Origin: Doryteuthis pealeii
Taxonomy: Eukaryota > Mollusca > Cephalopoda > Myopsida > Loliginidae
NCBI GenBank assembly: GCA_023376005.1
Contig: CM042181.1
Location: 17,645,128 to 17,709,127 of the forward strand
Reading direction: 5' to 3'
DNA length: 64,000 nt
The notes beneath the pieces were generated by a model. That model worked only from the letters and a program-made list of their open reading frames with translations. It made no database searches and was not told the DNA's origin. Shown here piece after piece: positions 51,004 through 59,326 of the stretch; position 1 is the stretch's first letter, and each line of letters starts with the position of its first letter. Made by a program: the position numbers and the translations under genes.

Positions 51004-51046
51004 CCACAAACACTGTGTTTCGACGTTTCATGTCTCATCGGTGTGG
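51004..51046 (-). ncRNA. Hammerhead motif with a C at core position 4, copy 1
   Basis: Minus strand: stem I CCACA, then CCGATGA (canonical CTGATGA, one change), stem II GAC/GTC with a 7-nt loop, GAAA, stem III AC/GT, triplet GTT, stem I strand TGTGG pairing perfectly with CCACA. All pairing is kept; only one core base differs. Confidence 0.55.
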
Positions 51047-51198
51047 CTAGACACAGCAACTACTTCTGACCAGGAGATAAACCTGACTGACTTTTAAGCA
51101 GCCCGGTTCTTTAACCTCTTGGCCATTTTTTTAGAGACAACATCTTTGAAAGGATATAGAAGAAATAGCAATAAAAAAAGCTATAATGTAAGACATAC

Positions 51199-51232
<34 letters not shown>

Positions 51233-51247
51233 TAATTAGTAAGTCAT

Positions 51248-51290
51248 CCACAAACACTGTGTTTCGACGTTTCATGTCTCATCGGTGTGG
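51248..51290 (-). ncRNA. Hammerhead motif with a C at core position 4, copy 2
   Basis: Identical to the motif at 51,004-51,046, including the CCGATGA core, because the element is tandemly duplicated. Confidence 0.55.
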
Positions 51291-51399
51291 CTAGACACAG
51301 CAACTACTTCTGACCAGGAGATAAACCTGACTGACTTTTAAGCAGCCCGGTTCTTTAACCACTTGGCCGTCAACAGCTGCCATTAAGGAGCGGCGTTTT

Positions 51400-51500
51400 A
51401 AAAGCAAAATTGGATCCATTAACTTTCTAAAGATAGGCAAGTTTCTGGCTGCAATCTGTCGGAATTGGTTGGTTGGTTGGTTTTTGTTTTGTTTTTGTTT
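51400..51500 (-). repeat. Y repeat copy 4
   Basis: 'ggatccattaactttctaaa', 'gataggcaagtttctggctg' and 'aattggttggttggttgg'. No hairpin follows. Confidence 0.65.
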
Positions 51501-51667
51501 TGACATGGGGTTTCCACATTCCTCACAGCTCTAAAATTGGAACTTGGCCATATTAGATGCAGTTTAACGTCATACTGAGGAGGACAAAATTAATTTGGAC
51601 AACTAATAATTCCCTATTAGAATAATTAGAGACAACAATCACTGAAATGTCTGGGAAGAATTAGCAG

Positions 51668-51740
51668 AAATCATGTCATGCTCTTTCTCTCTCAGAATGA
51701 CAATAGGCGGCACCATTTTTTGGTAACAAAATAAATATTA
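51668..51740 (+). repeat. 70-bp direct repeat, copy 1 (pair with 52,577-52,647)
   Basis: 'aatcatgtcatgctctttct', 'cagaatgacaatagg' and 'accattttttggtaacaaaa' occur here and again at 52,577 with two or three differences, on either side of the LTR-like block and a SINE A. Too long for a target duplication. Confidence 0.75.
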
Positions 51741-51743
51741 TTC

Positions 51744-52242
51744 TGTTGTATACCCTTTCTTACTTCTTACTTCTGGTCGTATTTTCTTCTGGCCAGCTTT
51801 GCTATTCTGATCGTTTATCTTGGTCCGGAATCTTCTAGGGTCTGGACTTTCTTGGAGACTTCGGGTCTGGTTTCTGTTAGGGATTTCTCCTTATCAGAAG
51901 CCCTGTGTCATTGTTAGTTTTTAGGTAATAAACACAAGACTTCGATTTACTTTGATGTTACTTTATTTTCAAATCCCCAACCCAGACATCTGCGCAGTGA
52001 GACTTACATCCTACGAGCTCGGCTTCTAACTTCTAACTGGCTGAGACTTACTTACTATCCTTAAACCGGAAGACAGGGTCTTCTATGCCTTCCGGTTCTC
52101 ACGATTTATCCCCGGAAGGCAAGGTGAGAGTGAGGTCAAGCCTTGTCACTCATCCTTCAAGGCCGTGGGCTGTAGCTTATAACGGCCATTTTGATTTCTA
52201 CACTATTGCCATAAATATTAGGTGTCTAATAATTATGTAGCA
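51744..52242 (+). mobile_element. LTR-like repeat copy 3
   Basis: Starts TGTTGTATACCC, ends 'ataattatgtagca' (TG...CA). Includes 'cagaagccctgtgtcattgt', polyadenylation-like 'ggtaataaacacaagacttc' and 'ccttaaaccggaagacaggg'. 499 bp, the most complete of three copies. A possible 4-bp flank 'attc' is not convincing as a target duplication. Confidence 0.65.
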
Positions 52243-52448
52243 ATTCCAATTTAGAGGTTTTTACTTATTCACAATATATTACAAGTTTGGATTACCATAC
52301 ATACTATAGTATTATTAAGATCAGCAAGAATACTCAGGAGAGTCCTGGAGATCTAAGGAGACTTGCTATCAGTCAAACTCTAGTGAATGACCACCGGTTA
52401 AAACTGGTAGGAAAAAATCACAAGGAGTGAAATTATATCAATAATAAT

Positions 52449-52574
52449 GGAGGTGTGTGGTGTGATGGTTAGAGTCGTAGGAAGTGGACTCGTCGTTCCA
52501 AGTTCAAATCCTGGACGAAGCTGTTTGCATTTCACATAGTGCTAATACCCTTGGGAAAGGTATGAATCCAATTC
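52449..52574 (+). mobile_element. SINE A, tail lost
   Basis: 'ggaggtgtgtggtgtgatgg' with 'ttagagtcgtagg' (A box), 'ccaagttcaaatcctggacg' (B box), ends at 'aggtatgaatccaattc'. The usual 'ctatgggtaaatag' and tail are absent; the 70-bp repeat starts here. Confidence 0.85.
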
Positions 52575-52576
52575 AA

Positions 52577-52955
52577 ATCATGTCATGCTCTTTCTCTCCC
52601 AGAATGACAATAGGTGGCACCATTTTTTGGTAACAAAATAAATATTATAAATATTATTAATACAGTGGGTATTAACTATATGTGAAATGCAAACAGCCTC
52701 ATCCAGGATTTGAACTCTGGTCACCTATGTCTCAATAAAAGGATGTAAAGTGGATAAATTTCTCCTTAAAAACATTTGAAATAAAGGAAATACATAACAA
52801 TTGGCAACGAAATATAAAAGAATCTAAAAATAATTTAAAATACATCAAAAACAAATAAAAATCTATGTACGATACAATAAAAAATTATAAACTAATGGTT
52901 TTGTTCTGTTTTTTGTTTTGTGGCATATCAACCTTGGTGGGTTATTTAGTGACAT
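52577..52955. repeat. 70-bp direct repeat copy 2, SINE A head relic and hairpin-tail unit
   Basis: Repeat copy at 52,577-52,647; a minus-sense SINE A piece ('gtgaaatgcaaacagcctca', 'tccaggatttgaactctgg') at 52,688-52,735; a tail unit identical to that at 49,866 at 52,900-52,955. AT-rich filler between. Confidence 0.55.
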
Positions 52956-52999
52956 ATTTTATATCCAGTTTATTTAAAAAAAACAGATTACATCTGTTG

Positions 53000-53180
53000 G
53001 AATTTTTGGTGATATAAGGCGTGTGCCACACGGTCACTTCTACTTATAGACTCACCAATAAGCACGTGACCAGGGAAGGCAACCTCTTATCCAATCACTG
53101 GCAGTGCTGCTGCTGCTGTTGTTGTATTTATACTGGCTGATTCTAATCTTAGCTCACTGCTACTTGGATCTTCTTGGACG
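53000..53180 (+). promoter_or_regulatory. Possible promoter-like segment (weak)
   Basis: A low-copy stretch of higher GC with CACGTG (E-box) at about 53,065, 'tccaatcac' (inverted-CCAAT-like context) at 53,094 and 'gtatttatactggc' about 35 bp further. The spacing CCAAT-TATA would suit a promoter, but no convincing coding exon follows. Confidence 0.25.
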
Positions 53181-53184
53181 TCAG

Positions 53185-53328
53185 ACCTAAAGGATACTAT
53201 ACCACAGGACTTATTGACTTACCAAAGGATACTATATCACAGGACTTATTGACTTACCAAAGGATACTATATCACAGGACTTATTGACTTGCCAAAGGAT
53301 ACTATACCACAGGACTTATTGACTTACT
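53185..53328 (+). repeat. 35-bp minisatellite, four units
   Basis: 'aaaggatactatatcacagg' plus 'acttattgacttacc' repeated four times at 35-bp steps with two variable positions (ata/acc). Confidence 0.95.
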
Positions 53329-53373
53329 TACTTATTTACTTTAAGTTCTTTTACAACTGGCCAAGGATGGCGG

Positions 53374-53477
53374 CTAGATACTTAACAGGTTATGGGCCCA
53401 GCACGCTTCCACTGATTTTAGAATCAATTAATGACGTAGGGTGTGACTTGGTGATACCCAAAAATATAACATTTTAA
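53374..53477 (+). CDS. Short ATGGCGGC-initiated frame, uncertain
   Basis: A frame of 34 codons starts in the context AAGGATGGCGGCTAG (MAARYLTGYGP... to a TAA at 53,475). ATGGCGG starts are common in animal first exons, and a similar short one (MADRVEID) starts at 53,719. Neither has a good donor. They could be remnants of a duplicated first exon or chance. No product suggested. Confidence 0.15.
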
Positions 53478-53479
53478 AC

Positions 53480-53950
53480 TTAACATCAGGCTTTTCATAT
53501 TTTAAATGAATTTTATTAATTTTTCATAGCAAAAATACTAAATTAAAGTTTTGAAATAAAATAACTGATGCATTATAAAATTCATTAATTGATAAATCAA
53601 TACTGAAAATTTCATTAAAATCGGATAATTACCTGATTTTTGGTAATTTTTTTTCCCATCCCAAATGTTATTTTAAAATTGTAAACAAGCGCTTAAAACC
53701 CTTGAAAAAGAGACAGAATGGCGGATCGTGTCGAAATTGACCAAAACAAATCCTTTTAAATGTATTAAAAATAAACTGCATATGTAATGATATTTTTATT
53801 TTTTTAATGATGGTCATTATGTTACTACTTATCGATTTACACAAAAGTTTGACCTTAAATAATAGATTTAATTAATTTTAATTAGTTTTTAAAAATTCGT
53901 AGCAGACGACAAAATTGGGTATCTCTAGTGTGACTATAACCTATAACATG
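53480..53950. other. Low-copy AT-rich interval
   Basis: No repeats or coding signal other than the MADRVEID start noted in the preceding entry. Confidence 0.4.
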
Positions 53951-53954
53951 TGTG

Positions 53955-54110
53955 CCATGCCCTGTCATCACCTCGGATAAATAATGGACCCTACTGTAAT
54001 TGTGAGGAAAGAAACAAAGACATGCAAATAAAAAGGATGTGACGTAGATAAATTTCTCCTTAAAAATATATTTAAAATAAATGAAATACATAAAAGATAA
54101 AAGAAGTTTA
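53955..54110 (+). repeat. X repeat fragment and a duplicated AT-rich block
   Basis: 'tcacctcggataaataatgg' and 'acc' correspond to the X core; 'gataaatttctccttaaaaa' matches 52,755-52,775. The second indicates that 52.7 and 54.0 kb share a repeat not otherwise defined. Confidence 0.5.
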
Positions 54111-54149
54111 AAAAAATAATTCCAGGTTAACCTAATTTCCGATTTTAGT

Positions 54150-54488
54150 TGACCTGTTTGTTTGGTTTGTTTTGTTTTATGGGTCATTTAATGCCGATAA
54201 AGTTTTGAAATAAATTCATTCTTAATGGATAATACAATTTTTTTATAAATACATTTTTCTATTTAACCCATAGATGGGACCCTAACAGGTACTACCACCT
54301 GTGACGTAGATAGGGCCAAAGTGGAGTATTGCATGTCATGAACTGCTCATCCACCTGGGCTCTATCCTTAAGCATCACGGGTCGCCCCCCACGGCCAACA
54401 GGTGGCCCCATTGGGGGAGTCTTACCCCTCTGCAGAGGTGCAGTCGGTGCATTCTAACGCCCCAGCCGACAGGGCAGTGACCTGTTTG
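54150..54488 (-). mobile_element. M element copy 6, internal deletion, 11-bp target-site duplication
   Basis: Body 54,161-54,477 between TGACCTGTTTG at 54,150-54,160 and 54,478-54,488. Head and tail are both present, but about 280 bp of the middle is gone, joined at 'actaccacctgtgacg'. The intact target duplication means that the deletion was either present in the source RNA or occurred afterwards without touching the ends. Confidence 0.9.
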
Positions 54489-54779
54489 TGTTGTTGTAAC
54501 TATTCTAGAATCTTCCCAGCCTTAACTTGACACAATCGGAAGCCCTCGACACGAAAGGTCAAATAAAACATTGGACTGGTATTTAATCTTGCATATTAAT
54601 TAATTTAGGTTCATTGAGAAAAAAAAAATGTTGGAATGACATTTTGATAAATTCGCAAAATGTTGCAATTATTCAAGGATTGGTTTTTATTAGTTTTAAT
54701 TTTAAAAAAAATGAAAAATTCTGGACTTTTATTTATTCTTCCTTTCCTTCACTGTAACTTTGATATATGTAAAAAAGGA
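54489..54779. other. Low-copy interval
   Basis: AT-rich, no recognised feature. Confidence 0.4.
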
Positions 54780-55065
54780 ATAGGAATTGAATCTGACAAT
54801 ATGTGGAAAAATGAGTAAAGAAAAGAAATGTAGATGGATAAAAAATGAATTTAATCGTTATCAATTTAATCGATATCACTTACACATGTGTTTCGGTCAG
54901 TTTTTCAAAATGCATACGGATTATGCTATTATTATTATTAAAATAATCAGATGAAATTGAAATAATAATAATAATAATAATAATAATAGGAAAAATATAA
55001 AAATATTCCGTACACAGAAAGATTTTTTACGACCTTCATCAGAGTGATTTTTTATTTTTTGAGTA
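54780..55065 (-). mobile_element. F2 hammerhead element copy b (split ribozyme)
   Basis: Colinear with 25,247-25,480 including the (AAT)n-type stretch in the middle ('attattattattaaaataat'). Contains both ribozyme halves on the minus strand. Confidence 0.7.
54876..55047 (-). ncRNA. Split hammerhead ribozyme motif with perfect 6-bp stem I
   Basis: Minus strand: stem I ATCACT, core CTGATGA (55,042-55,036), A, stem II GGTC, about 130 nt, GACC, GAAA, palindrome ACACATGTGT, triplet GTA, stem I strand AGTGAT. Compared with copy a (TTACT/AGTGA) stem I is maintained while the sequence differs. Confidence 0.6.
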
Positions 55066-55117
55066 GAGAAAAATTCGTTAGAGACAAAACAGAATTTTAA
55101 AAAATGTTTGAAAAAAG

Positions 55118-55245
55118 AATATTTTTGAATCATTTTTGGAACGCAGAGACCGTTATAAAAATTTGAAAGTTTACAATTTGAAACTGTATCCATCCACCAA
55201 AACTTTCAAATTTTTATAACGGTCTCTGCGTTCCAAAAATGATTA
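55118..55245. mobile_element. Short inverted-repeat element (46-bp arms)
   Basis: 'aatcatttttggaacgcaga' and 'gaccgttataaaaatttgaa' (55,130-55,175) are matched exactly inverted by 'ttcaaatttttataacggtc' and 'tctgcgttccaaaaatgatt' (55,205-55,245), with a 27-bp centre. Same architecture as the other inverted pairs, but no ribozyme core seen. Confidence 0.7.
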
Positions 55246-55640
55246 AAAAATATTATGATTTCTGTCAGCGAATTTTAACATCATGTGTTTGTTTTTTCTA
55301 AAATATTTATTTCATACTGTTGGATTCACTTCCATTCACTTTTCTCATATACATATATATATATACACACACTTTGGTTAGGATGAAATTTATGGCTGTT
55401 ATTTAGTCAACATGTGTTTTGATCAGGTAATCTTCATATGCAAGGAATATTCTATTTAAAATTATTTTGAATATAAAACAAATAAACTAAAAAAAATTTT
55501 TTTAAATCAACACCGCTGTCTCCTGAAGAAGATCGATTGTTTGCACGCTTGATATTTTGGTTTTATCTTTTACTGAAATGAACAAAAAATTTTTTTGTTT
55601 TGTGTGTTTCGTTTTTTTTGTTGTTTTTTTTTTTTCAGGA
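55246..55640. other. Low-copy interval with a ribozyme-element-like end
   Basis: 'ttggttaggatgaaatttat' with 'tgtgttttgatcaggtaatc' (55,375-55,430) and 'cctgaagaagatcgattgtt' (55,521-55,541) next to a (TA)n tract resemble terminal parts of the hammerhead elements, but neither has a matching GAAA half in a pairing position. Confidence 0.35.
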
Positions 55641-55654
55641 TGTTGTAATGTAAT

Positions 55655-55770
55655 GACAAATAATTTGGACAGGAATATTCTGGGTATGATACTAGTGAGG
55701 CTCCAGTTCCAGAGATCTTAGGAGTGTGGAGTACTCCTTTATTGTTATCACACCCAGGTCCACTCTTCAA
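55655..55770 (+). mobile_element. Diverged M-like fragment
   Basis: 'gtatgatactagtgaggctc', 'cagttccagagatct' and 'gtggagtactccttta' parallel the M centre. Followed by A and T runs (55,770-55,815). Confidence 0.45.
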
Positions 55771-55913
55771 AAAAAACAAAAAAATATCTTTTTTTTTTTT
55801 TTTTTTTTTTTTTTCAGCTTGTTGTAATGGCTCATTGATATGTTGTGCAATTTAGGACAATCAGAATGACTTTGTGTTTTAATTTAGCCAATCAAACTCA
55901 CAGGTCAATTGAA

Positions 55914-56575
55914 CTCTTTTTTTTTTTCTTTGTTTTTTCTTTCTTTCTTTTTTTCTTTGTTTTTTTTCTTTCTTTGTTTTTTTTCTTTCTTGTTTTTTTC
56001 TTTCTTTTTTTTTTTTCTTTTTCTTTTTTTTCTTTTCTTTTTTTTCTTTTCTTTTTTTTTTTTTCTTTTCTTTTTTTTTTTCTTTTTTTCTTTCTTTTTT
56101 TCTTTCTTTTTTTCTTTTCTTTTTTTCTTTCTTTTCTTTTCTTTCTTTCTTTCTTTCTTTTTTTTTTTTTTTCTTTCTTTTTCTTTTTTCTTTTTTCTTT
56201 TTCTTTTTCTTTCTTTTTTCTTTTTCTTTTTTCTTTTTTCTTTTTTCTTTCTTTTTCTTTCTTTCTTTCTTTTTCTCTTTTTTTCTTTTTTTTCTTTTTC
56301 TTCTCTTTTTTTCTTTTCTTTTTTTTCTTTTTTTCTTCTTCTTTTTTTCTGTTTTCTTTTTTTTCTTTTTTTCTGTTTTCTTTTTCTTTCTTTTCTTCTT
56401 TTTTCCTTTTTTTTCTTTTTTTCTTTTCTTTTCTTTTCTCTTTTCTTTTCTTTCTTTTTTTCTTTTTTTTTCTTTTTTTTCTTTTCTTTTTTCTTTTTTT
56501 CTTTTTTCTTTTTTCTTTTTTCTTTTCTTTCTTTTCTTTTTTCTTTCTTTCTTCTTTCCCTTTTCTTCTTTCCTC
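55914..56575. repeat. Polypyrimidine (T/C) tract, about 660 bp
   Basis: Almost pure TTTC/TTTTC on the plus strand with isolated G. Open frames of 226-253 codons in four registers are Phe/Ser or Lys/Arg translations of this tract. Long homopurine-homopyrimidine tracts can adopt triplex (H-DNA) structures. Confidence 0.95.
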
Positions 56576-56722
56576 TACAATCTCCATGAGTTGTAACTCT
56601 TTGTGACAATTTAGATAACATTAAAAATTGAAGTCCAAATTAGAACAAAACCTGTAAAAGTCTGACACAAGGAATTTTATCATTTGACAAATAATTTGGA
56701 CTATTTTTATTTTTTATCTTTA

Positions 56723-57365
56723 CTAGCAAATATATGCACCCCCCGGGTGCAAGTATTTTAGTTAAATTTTATAATAAAATATGATATTAAATTAGAAAGG
56801 CTAATGAAATTGAATAAGAATGTAGATAAAAAGATTTTGAACAGAGGGGGTATGATTGAAAAATAGAACAACTTTGAAACTAACTCTTCCATCGTTTTCC
56901 GTTCCTCCCGTCTTTCATTGGTAAATGTTCCTAATTTAACTATTTAGTTAAAATAGGAAGTAAAGGATAATATTACAGTTATTTCTTTTTGTTAAGGGAT
57001 TTCTTTCAAGATTTATTGAAGAGATTTTTGCTCATATTCAATAAGATAAAACCAAACAATTAGAAATCAATAATACTAAGCATATATTTATTAAAATCAA
57101 TTTTTTAAGATCACTATGCAAATTAGCCTTCCCATTCATACTGTAAACCTCTATTTTGTTGTATATATAAATACAATTGCATGTTATTAATATGTAGATA
57201 TGGTCAACAGTGTAAGTAATGTGAAGCAATTTTATTAATAATTGAGGTTTAAATAAAAATAAAATCATGGAGAATATGATGTAAATAACTAAAGGAATTG
57301 TGACTTGTATAGTAATATAGTTTCGGTTACAGATAGACAAACCCACAATCTCCATTATAATAAGA
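56723..57365 (-). mobile_element. Non-autonomous Helitron copy 7
   Basis: A|CTAG at 56,723, hairpin GCACCCCCCGGGTGC (loop base changed, stem intact), ends GA|T at 57,364-57,365. Subfamily partner of copy 5. The 115-codon minus frame within it is a low-complexity Ile/Tyr-rich translation with no Rep or helicase motif. Confidence 0.95.
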
Positions 57366-57374
57366 TTTATGACA

Positions 57375-57550
57375 TTGTTAAACAACGATAAGCTTGTTCT
57401 GTACTTTGATGGGTGACCACTTACACTACTTGCTGTTACTAAATCTCCTATGCCAGACTAAACAGAACTGAGTAAATAACAAGAAAAAGAAGTTAAGCAA
57501 GGATGAACCTGTTCAGTACTTTGATGGGTGACCACTTATTAACAGTAAGC
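57375..57550 (+). repeat. Two 5S rRNA-like fragments
   Basis: 'ttaaacaacgataagcttgt' with 'tactttgatgggtgaccact' and 'gttaagcaaggatgaacctg' with 'actttgatgggtgaccactt' match the middle of 5S rRNA, as in the 13.5-15.4-kb cluster. They keep 'ctttgatggg', closer to true 5S ('cttggatggg') than the cluster's 'cttaattggg', so they are a separate lineage. No hairpin tail. Confidence 0.65.
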
Positions 57551-57651
57551 CTCAGAAAAACTTAGTAAATAAAATTACCTGAGGAATTTCATAATTTGAC
57601 AAATAATTAGGACAAAATTTTCTTTTAATAAAACAGTATTATTTTTATTAA

Positions 57652-57808
57652 TTTAACTTACACGTGTTTCGGTTAGGAGTTTATCCATGTGTACATTGTT
57701 CTATCTATTATTATTTTTAAATAACCAAATGAAATGAAATAATAATAATAATAGAAAAGTGTAGAAATGTTCTGCACACAAAGAAAATTCGACCTTCCTC
57801 AGAGTAAA
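57652..57808 (-). ncRNA. Split hammerhead motif, left arm
   Basis: Minus strand: ACT, CTGAGGA (CUGANGA), A, GGTC, about 110 nt, AACC, GAAA, palindrome ACACGTGT, triplet GTA, AGT. Stem II GGT/ACC and stem I ACT/AGT hold. Confidence 0.55.
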
Positions 57809-57823
57809 TCCTTATTTTTTTTT

Positions 57824-57971
57824 TACTCTGATGAAGGTCGAATTTTCTTTGTGTGCGGAACATTTCTACATTTTTTCTATTATTATTATTTCATTTCATT
57901 TGGTTATTTAAAAATAATAGTTTGAATAATGTACACATGGATAAACTCCTGACTGAAACACATGTAAGTTA
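57824..57971 (+). ncRNA. Split hammerhead motif, right arm
   Basis: ACT, CTGATGA (57,828-57,834), A, GGTC, about 110 nt, GACT, GAAA (57,955-57,958), stem III AC/GT, triplet GTA, AGT. Stem II pairs as GGTC/GACT with one G-U. Confidence 0.55.
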
Positions 57972-58187
57972 AATTGATTAAAATCTCCTATTTTATCCAT
58001 TCAATACTTTCTTTTCTTTCTTTCTCTTTTCAACATACCATCAGATTCACTTCCATTTTCATTTTACATATATATATATATATAAGTTAAAAGAAAGGAA
58101 ATGAATCCGACAATATGAGTAAGAAAAGGTGGAATGAAAACATCACACAATGCAGTTAAAGAAGAAAACAATTTATAATATAATCAT

Positions 58188-58236
58188 AGCTGATACTGAT
58201 CAATATTTCGATTTTACAAAAATCATCATCAGAGCT
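58188..58236 (-). ncRNA. Hammerhead ribozyme, type I, minus strand
   Basis: Mirror of the motif at 58,524: AGCT, CTGATGA, T, stem II GATTTT/AAAATC, GAAA, stem III ATATTGATCAGTAT, triplet ATC, AGCT. All core bases canonical; stem II is 6 bp with a 3-nt loop. Confidence 0.75.
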
Positions 58237-58523
58237 CATTCACTCCCGTAGTTGTTTGGGTCAGAGAGGAAAGTCAAATGAGTTTACAAAACAAAACAAA
58301 AAAAACCTAAATACTGCAAAAAACGAAAGACGTTACAATATTCACCAACGTGGGCATTTCGCGCCATATATATGTCGGTCATGTCTCATGTATATCTTTT
58401 GTCAACCAAATGTAGCGAATTTTTGAGATGTTGGCAACAAGACGAAACAATTTAAACGTAAGGGGATGGGTATTAAACTCATTTGACTTTCCTCTCCGAC
58501 CCAAACAACTACGGGAGTGAATG

Positions 58524-58572
58524 AGCTCTGATGATGATTTTTGTAAAATCGAAATATTGATCAGTATCAGCT
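58524..58572 (+). ncRNA. Hammerhead ribozyme, type I, plus strand
   Basis: Stem I AGCT (58,524-58,527) with AGCT (58,569-58,572); CTGATGA 58,528-58,534; stem II GATTTT (58,536-58,541), loop TGT, AAAATC (58,545-58,550); GAAA 58,551-58,554; stem III around TGATCA; cleavage after C at 58,568. Complete and canonical. Confidence 0.8.
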
Positions 58573-58643
58573 ATGAATATATTATAAATTGTTTTCTTCT
58601 TTAACAGCATTGTGTGATGTTTTCATTCCACCTTTTCTTACTC

Positions 58644-58676
<33 letters not shown>

Positions 58677-58684
58677 AACACACT

Positions 58685-58864
58685 ATTTGTCTCTATTTTT
58701 GACATGAAGCATGATAATTTGTATTAATAGATTTTTGGGACTGTTGTCCTCATCTTTATTGTAATATGCACAATGTGTACCCTCCAGCCTACTTCAGGTG
58801 TTTCTTGTTATACTCCACTTAAGAAATTGACCTTGTGTTACATCCTACTTGTGCATGGGGGTTG

Positions 58865-58870
<6 letters not shown>
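58685..58870 (-). mobile_element. F1 hammerhead element copy 7, core deleted
   Basis: 'gggactgttgtcctcatctt' with 'tattgtaatatgcacaatgt' and 'accctccagcctacttcagg' keep the F1 flanks, but the GAAA/stem II part is missing ('gtgtaccctcc' for 'gtttcggccgatatgccctcc'). Followed by the dispersed tail 'aagaaattgaccttgtgtta' (58,816). Confidence 0.6.

Positions 58871-58925
<55 letters not shown>
58868..58925. repeat. (TA)n microsatellite
   Basis: 58 bp of pure TA, immediately beside the F6 element. Confidence 0.95.
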
Positions 58926-58928
<3 letters not shown>

Positions 58929-59289
58929 CAATGAGGAATCAAAACAAATAAAAGTTTTTGCTTTTATTTATTTATTACGGAACGGTATTACAACCAGCGG
59001 TTTCTTGCTGAAAGCATTCATCAGGTAAGACGAAACGGTTCCTTTGAAAATGATAGAAATGGTGTAAATGGTCAAATGTGTGCGTTTTTTTAAACTGTAT
59101 TCTCGTGTTTGCGTGATGCGGAATGTTTTTTTTTCTTCTACGTGTGCGTATTTTTGTTTGTGCGTATGTGTATGATGTCATGCGCGTGAAGGCTGTGATG
59201 ATATGATTGTGTCCACGTGCGTATGTGCGTATTTTTGTTTGTGCGTATGTATGTGGGAATGTATGAAGGCTGTGATGATATAATTGTCT

Positions 59290-59290
<1 letters not shown>
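58926..59290 (-). mobile_element. F6 hammerhead element between (TA)n tracts
   Basis: 'gttcaatgaggaatcaaaac' with 'aaataaaagtttttg' begins here and again at 63,968, cut by the window end. Contains the hammerhead at 58,988-59,028 and a duplicated 'gtgcgtatttttgtttgtgc' (59,145 and 59,225). (TA)n borders both sides. Confidence 0.75.
58988..59028 (-). ncRNA. Hammerhead ribozyme, type I, canonical core
   Basis: Minus strand: stem I TTAC, CTGATGA, A, stem II TGCT/AGCA with loop TTC, A, GAAA, stem III ACC/GGT with loop GCT, triplet GTT, stem I strand GTAA. All core bases canonical. The extra unpaired A on each side of stem II is the only irregularity. Confidence 0.75.

Positions 59291-59317
<27 letters not shown>

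Positions 59318-59326
<9 letters not shown>

Larger units (their letters stand above)
50890..51365 (-). mobile_element. F5 hammerhead element, two tandem copies of about 235 bp
   Basis: 'ttttttagagacaacatctt' starts at about 50,892 and 51,126; each copy runs through a (TA)n tract, 'agtaagtcatccacaaacac' with the ribozyme motif, and 'gcagcccggttctttaacc'. Head-to-tail tandem arrangement is common for Penelope-like elements. Confidence 0.7.
57600..58060. mobile_element. F2 hammerhead elements, inverted pair
   Basis: Left arm (minus) 'cttacacgtgtttcggttag' to 'cgaccttcctcagagtaaat'; right arm (plus) 'ttactctgatgaaggtcgaa' to 'gaaacacatgtaagttaaat'. Arms are about 165 bp and meet at a T run (57,812-57,823). 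Each arm contains both halves of a split hammerhead. Confidence 0.8.
58082..58650. mobile_element. F3 hammerhead elements, inverted pair between (TA)n tracts
   Basis: Arms of about 180 bp: left 'gaaaggaaatgaatccgaca' to 'ggtcagagaggaaagtcaaa', right 'tttgactttcctctccgacc' to 'ccaccttttcttactcatat'. They enclose about 230 bp of unrelated sequence. Each arm has a complete hammerhead. (TA)n at 58,071-58,083 and 58,645-58,668 borders both sides. Confidence 0.85.

Noticed and set aside
51744..52242. 4-5-bp target duplication around LTR-like copy 3
   Set aside because: Flanks 'tattc' and 'attcc' agree only if shifted by one base, which is not convincing.
55521..55560. Hammerhead-like CTGAAGA at 55,523
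   Set aside because: No GAAA half with a pairing stem II found nearby; only a family resemblance to other elements.
55845..56621. Open frames of 226-253 codons on both strands
   Set aside because: They are translations of a T/C tract (Phe/Ser or Lys/Arg only) in several registers. Absence of stops is due to composition.
57038..57385. 115-codon frame in Helitron copy 7 as a Helitron protein
   Set aside because: No Rep HUH or helicase motif; it is an Ile/Tyr-rich reading of AT-rich DNA, broken in other copies.
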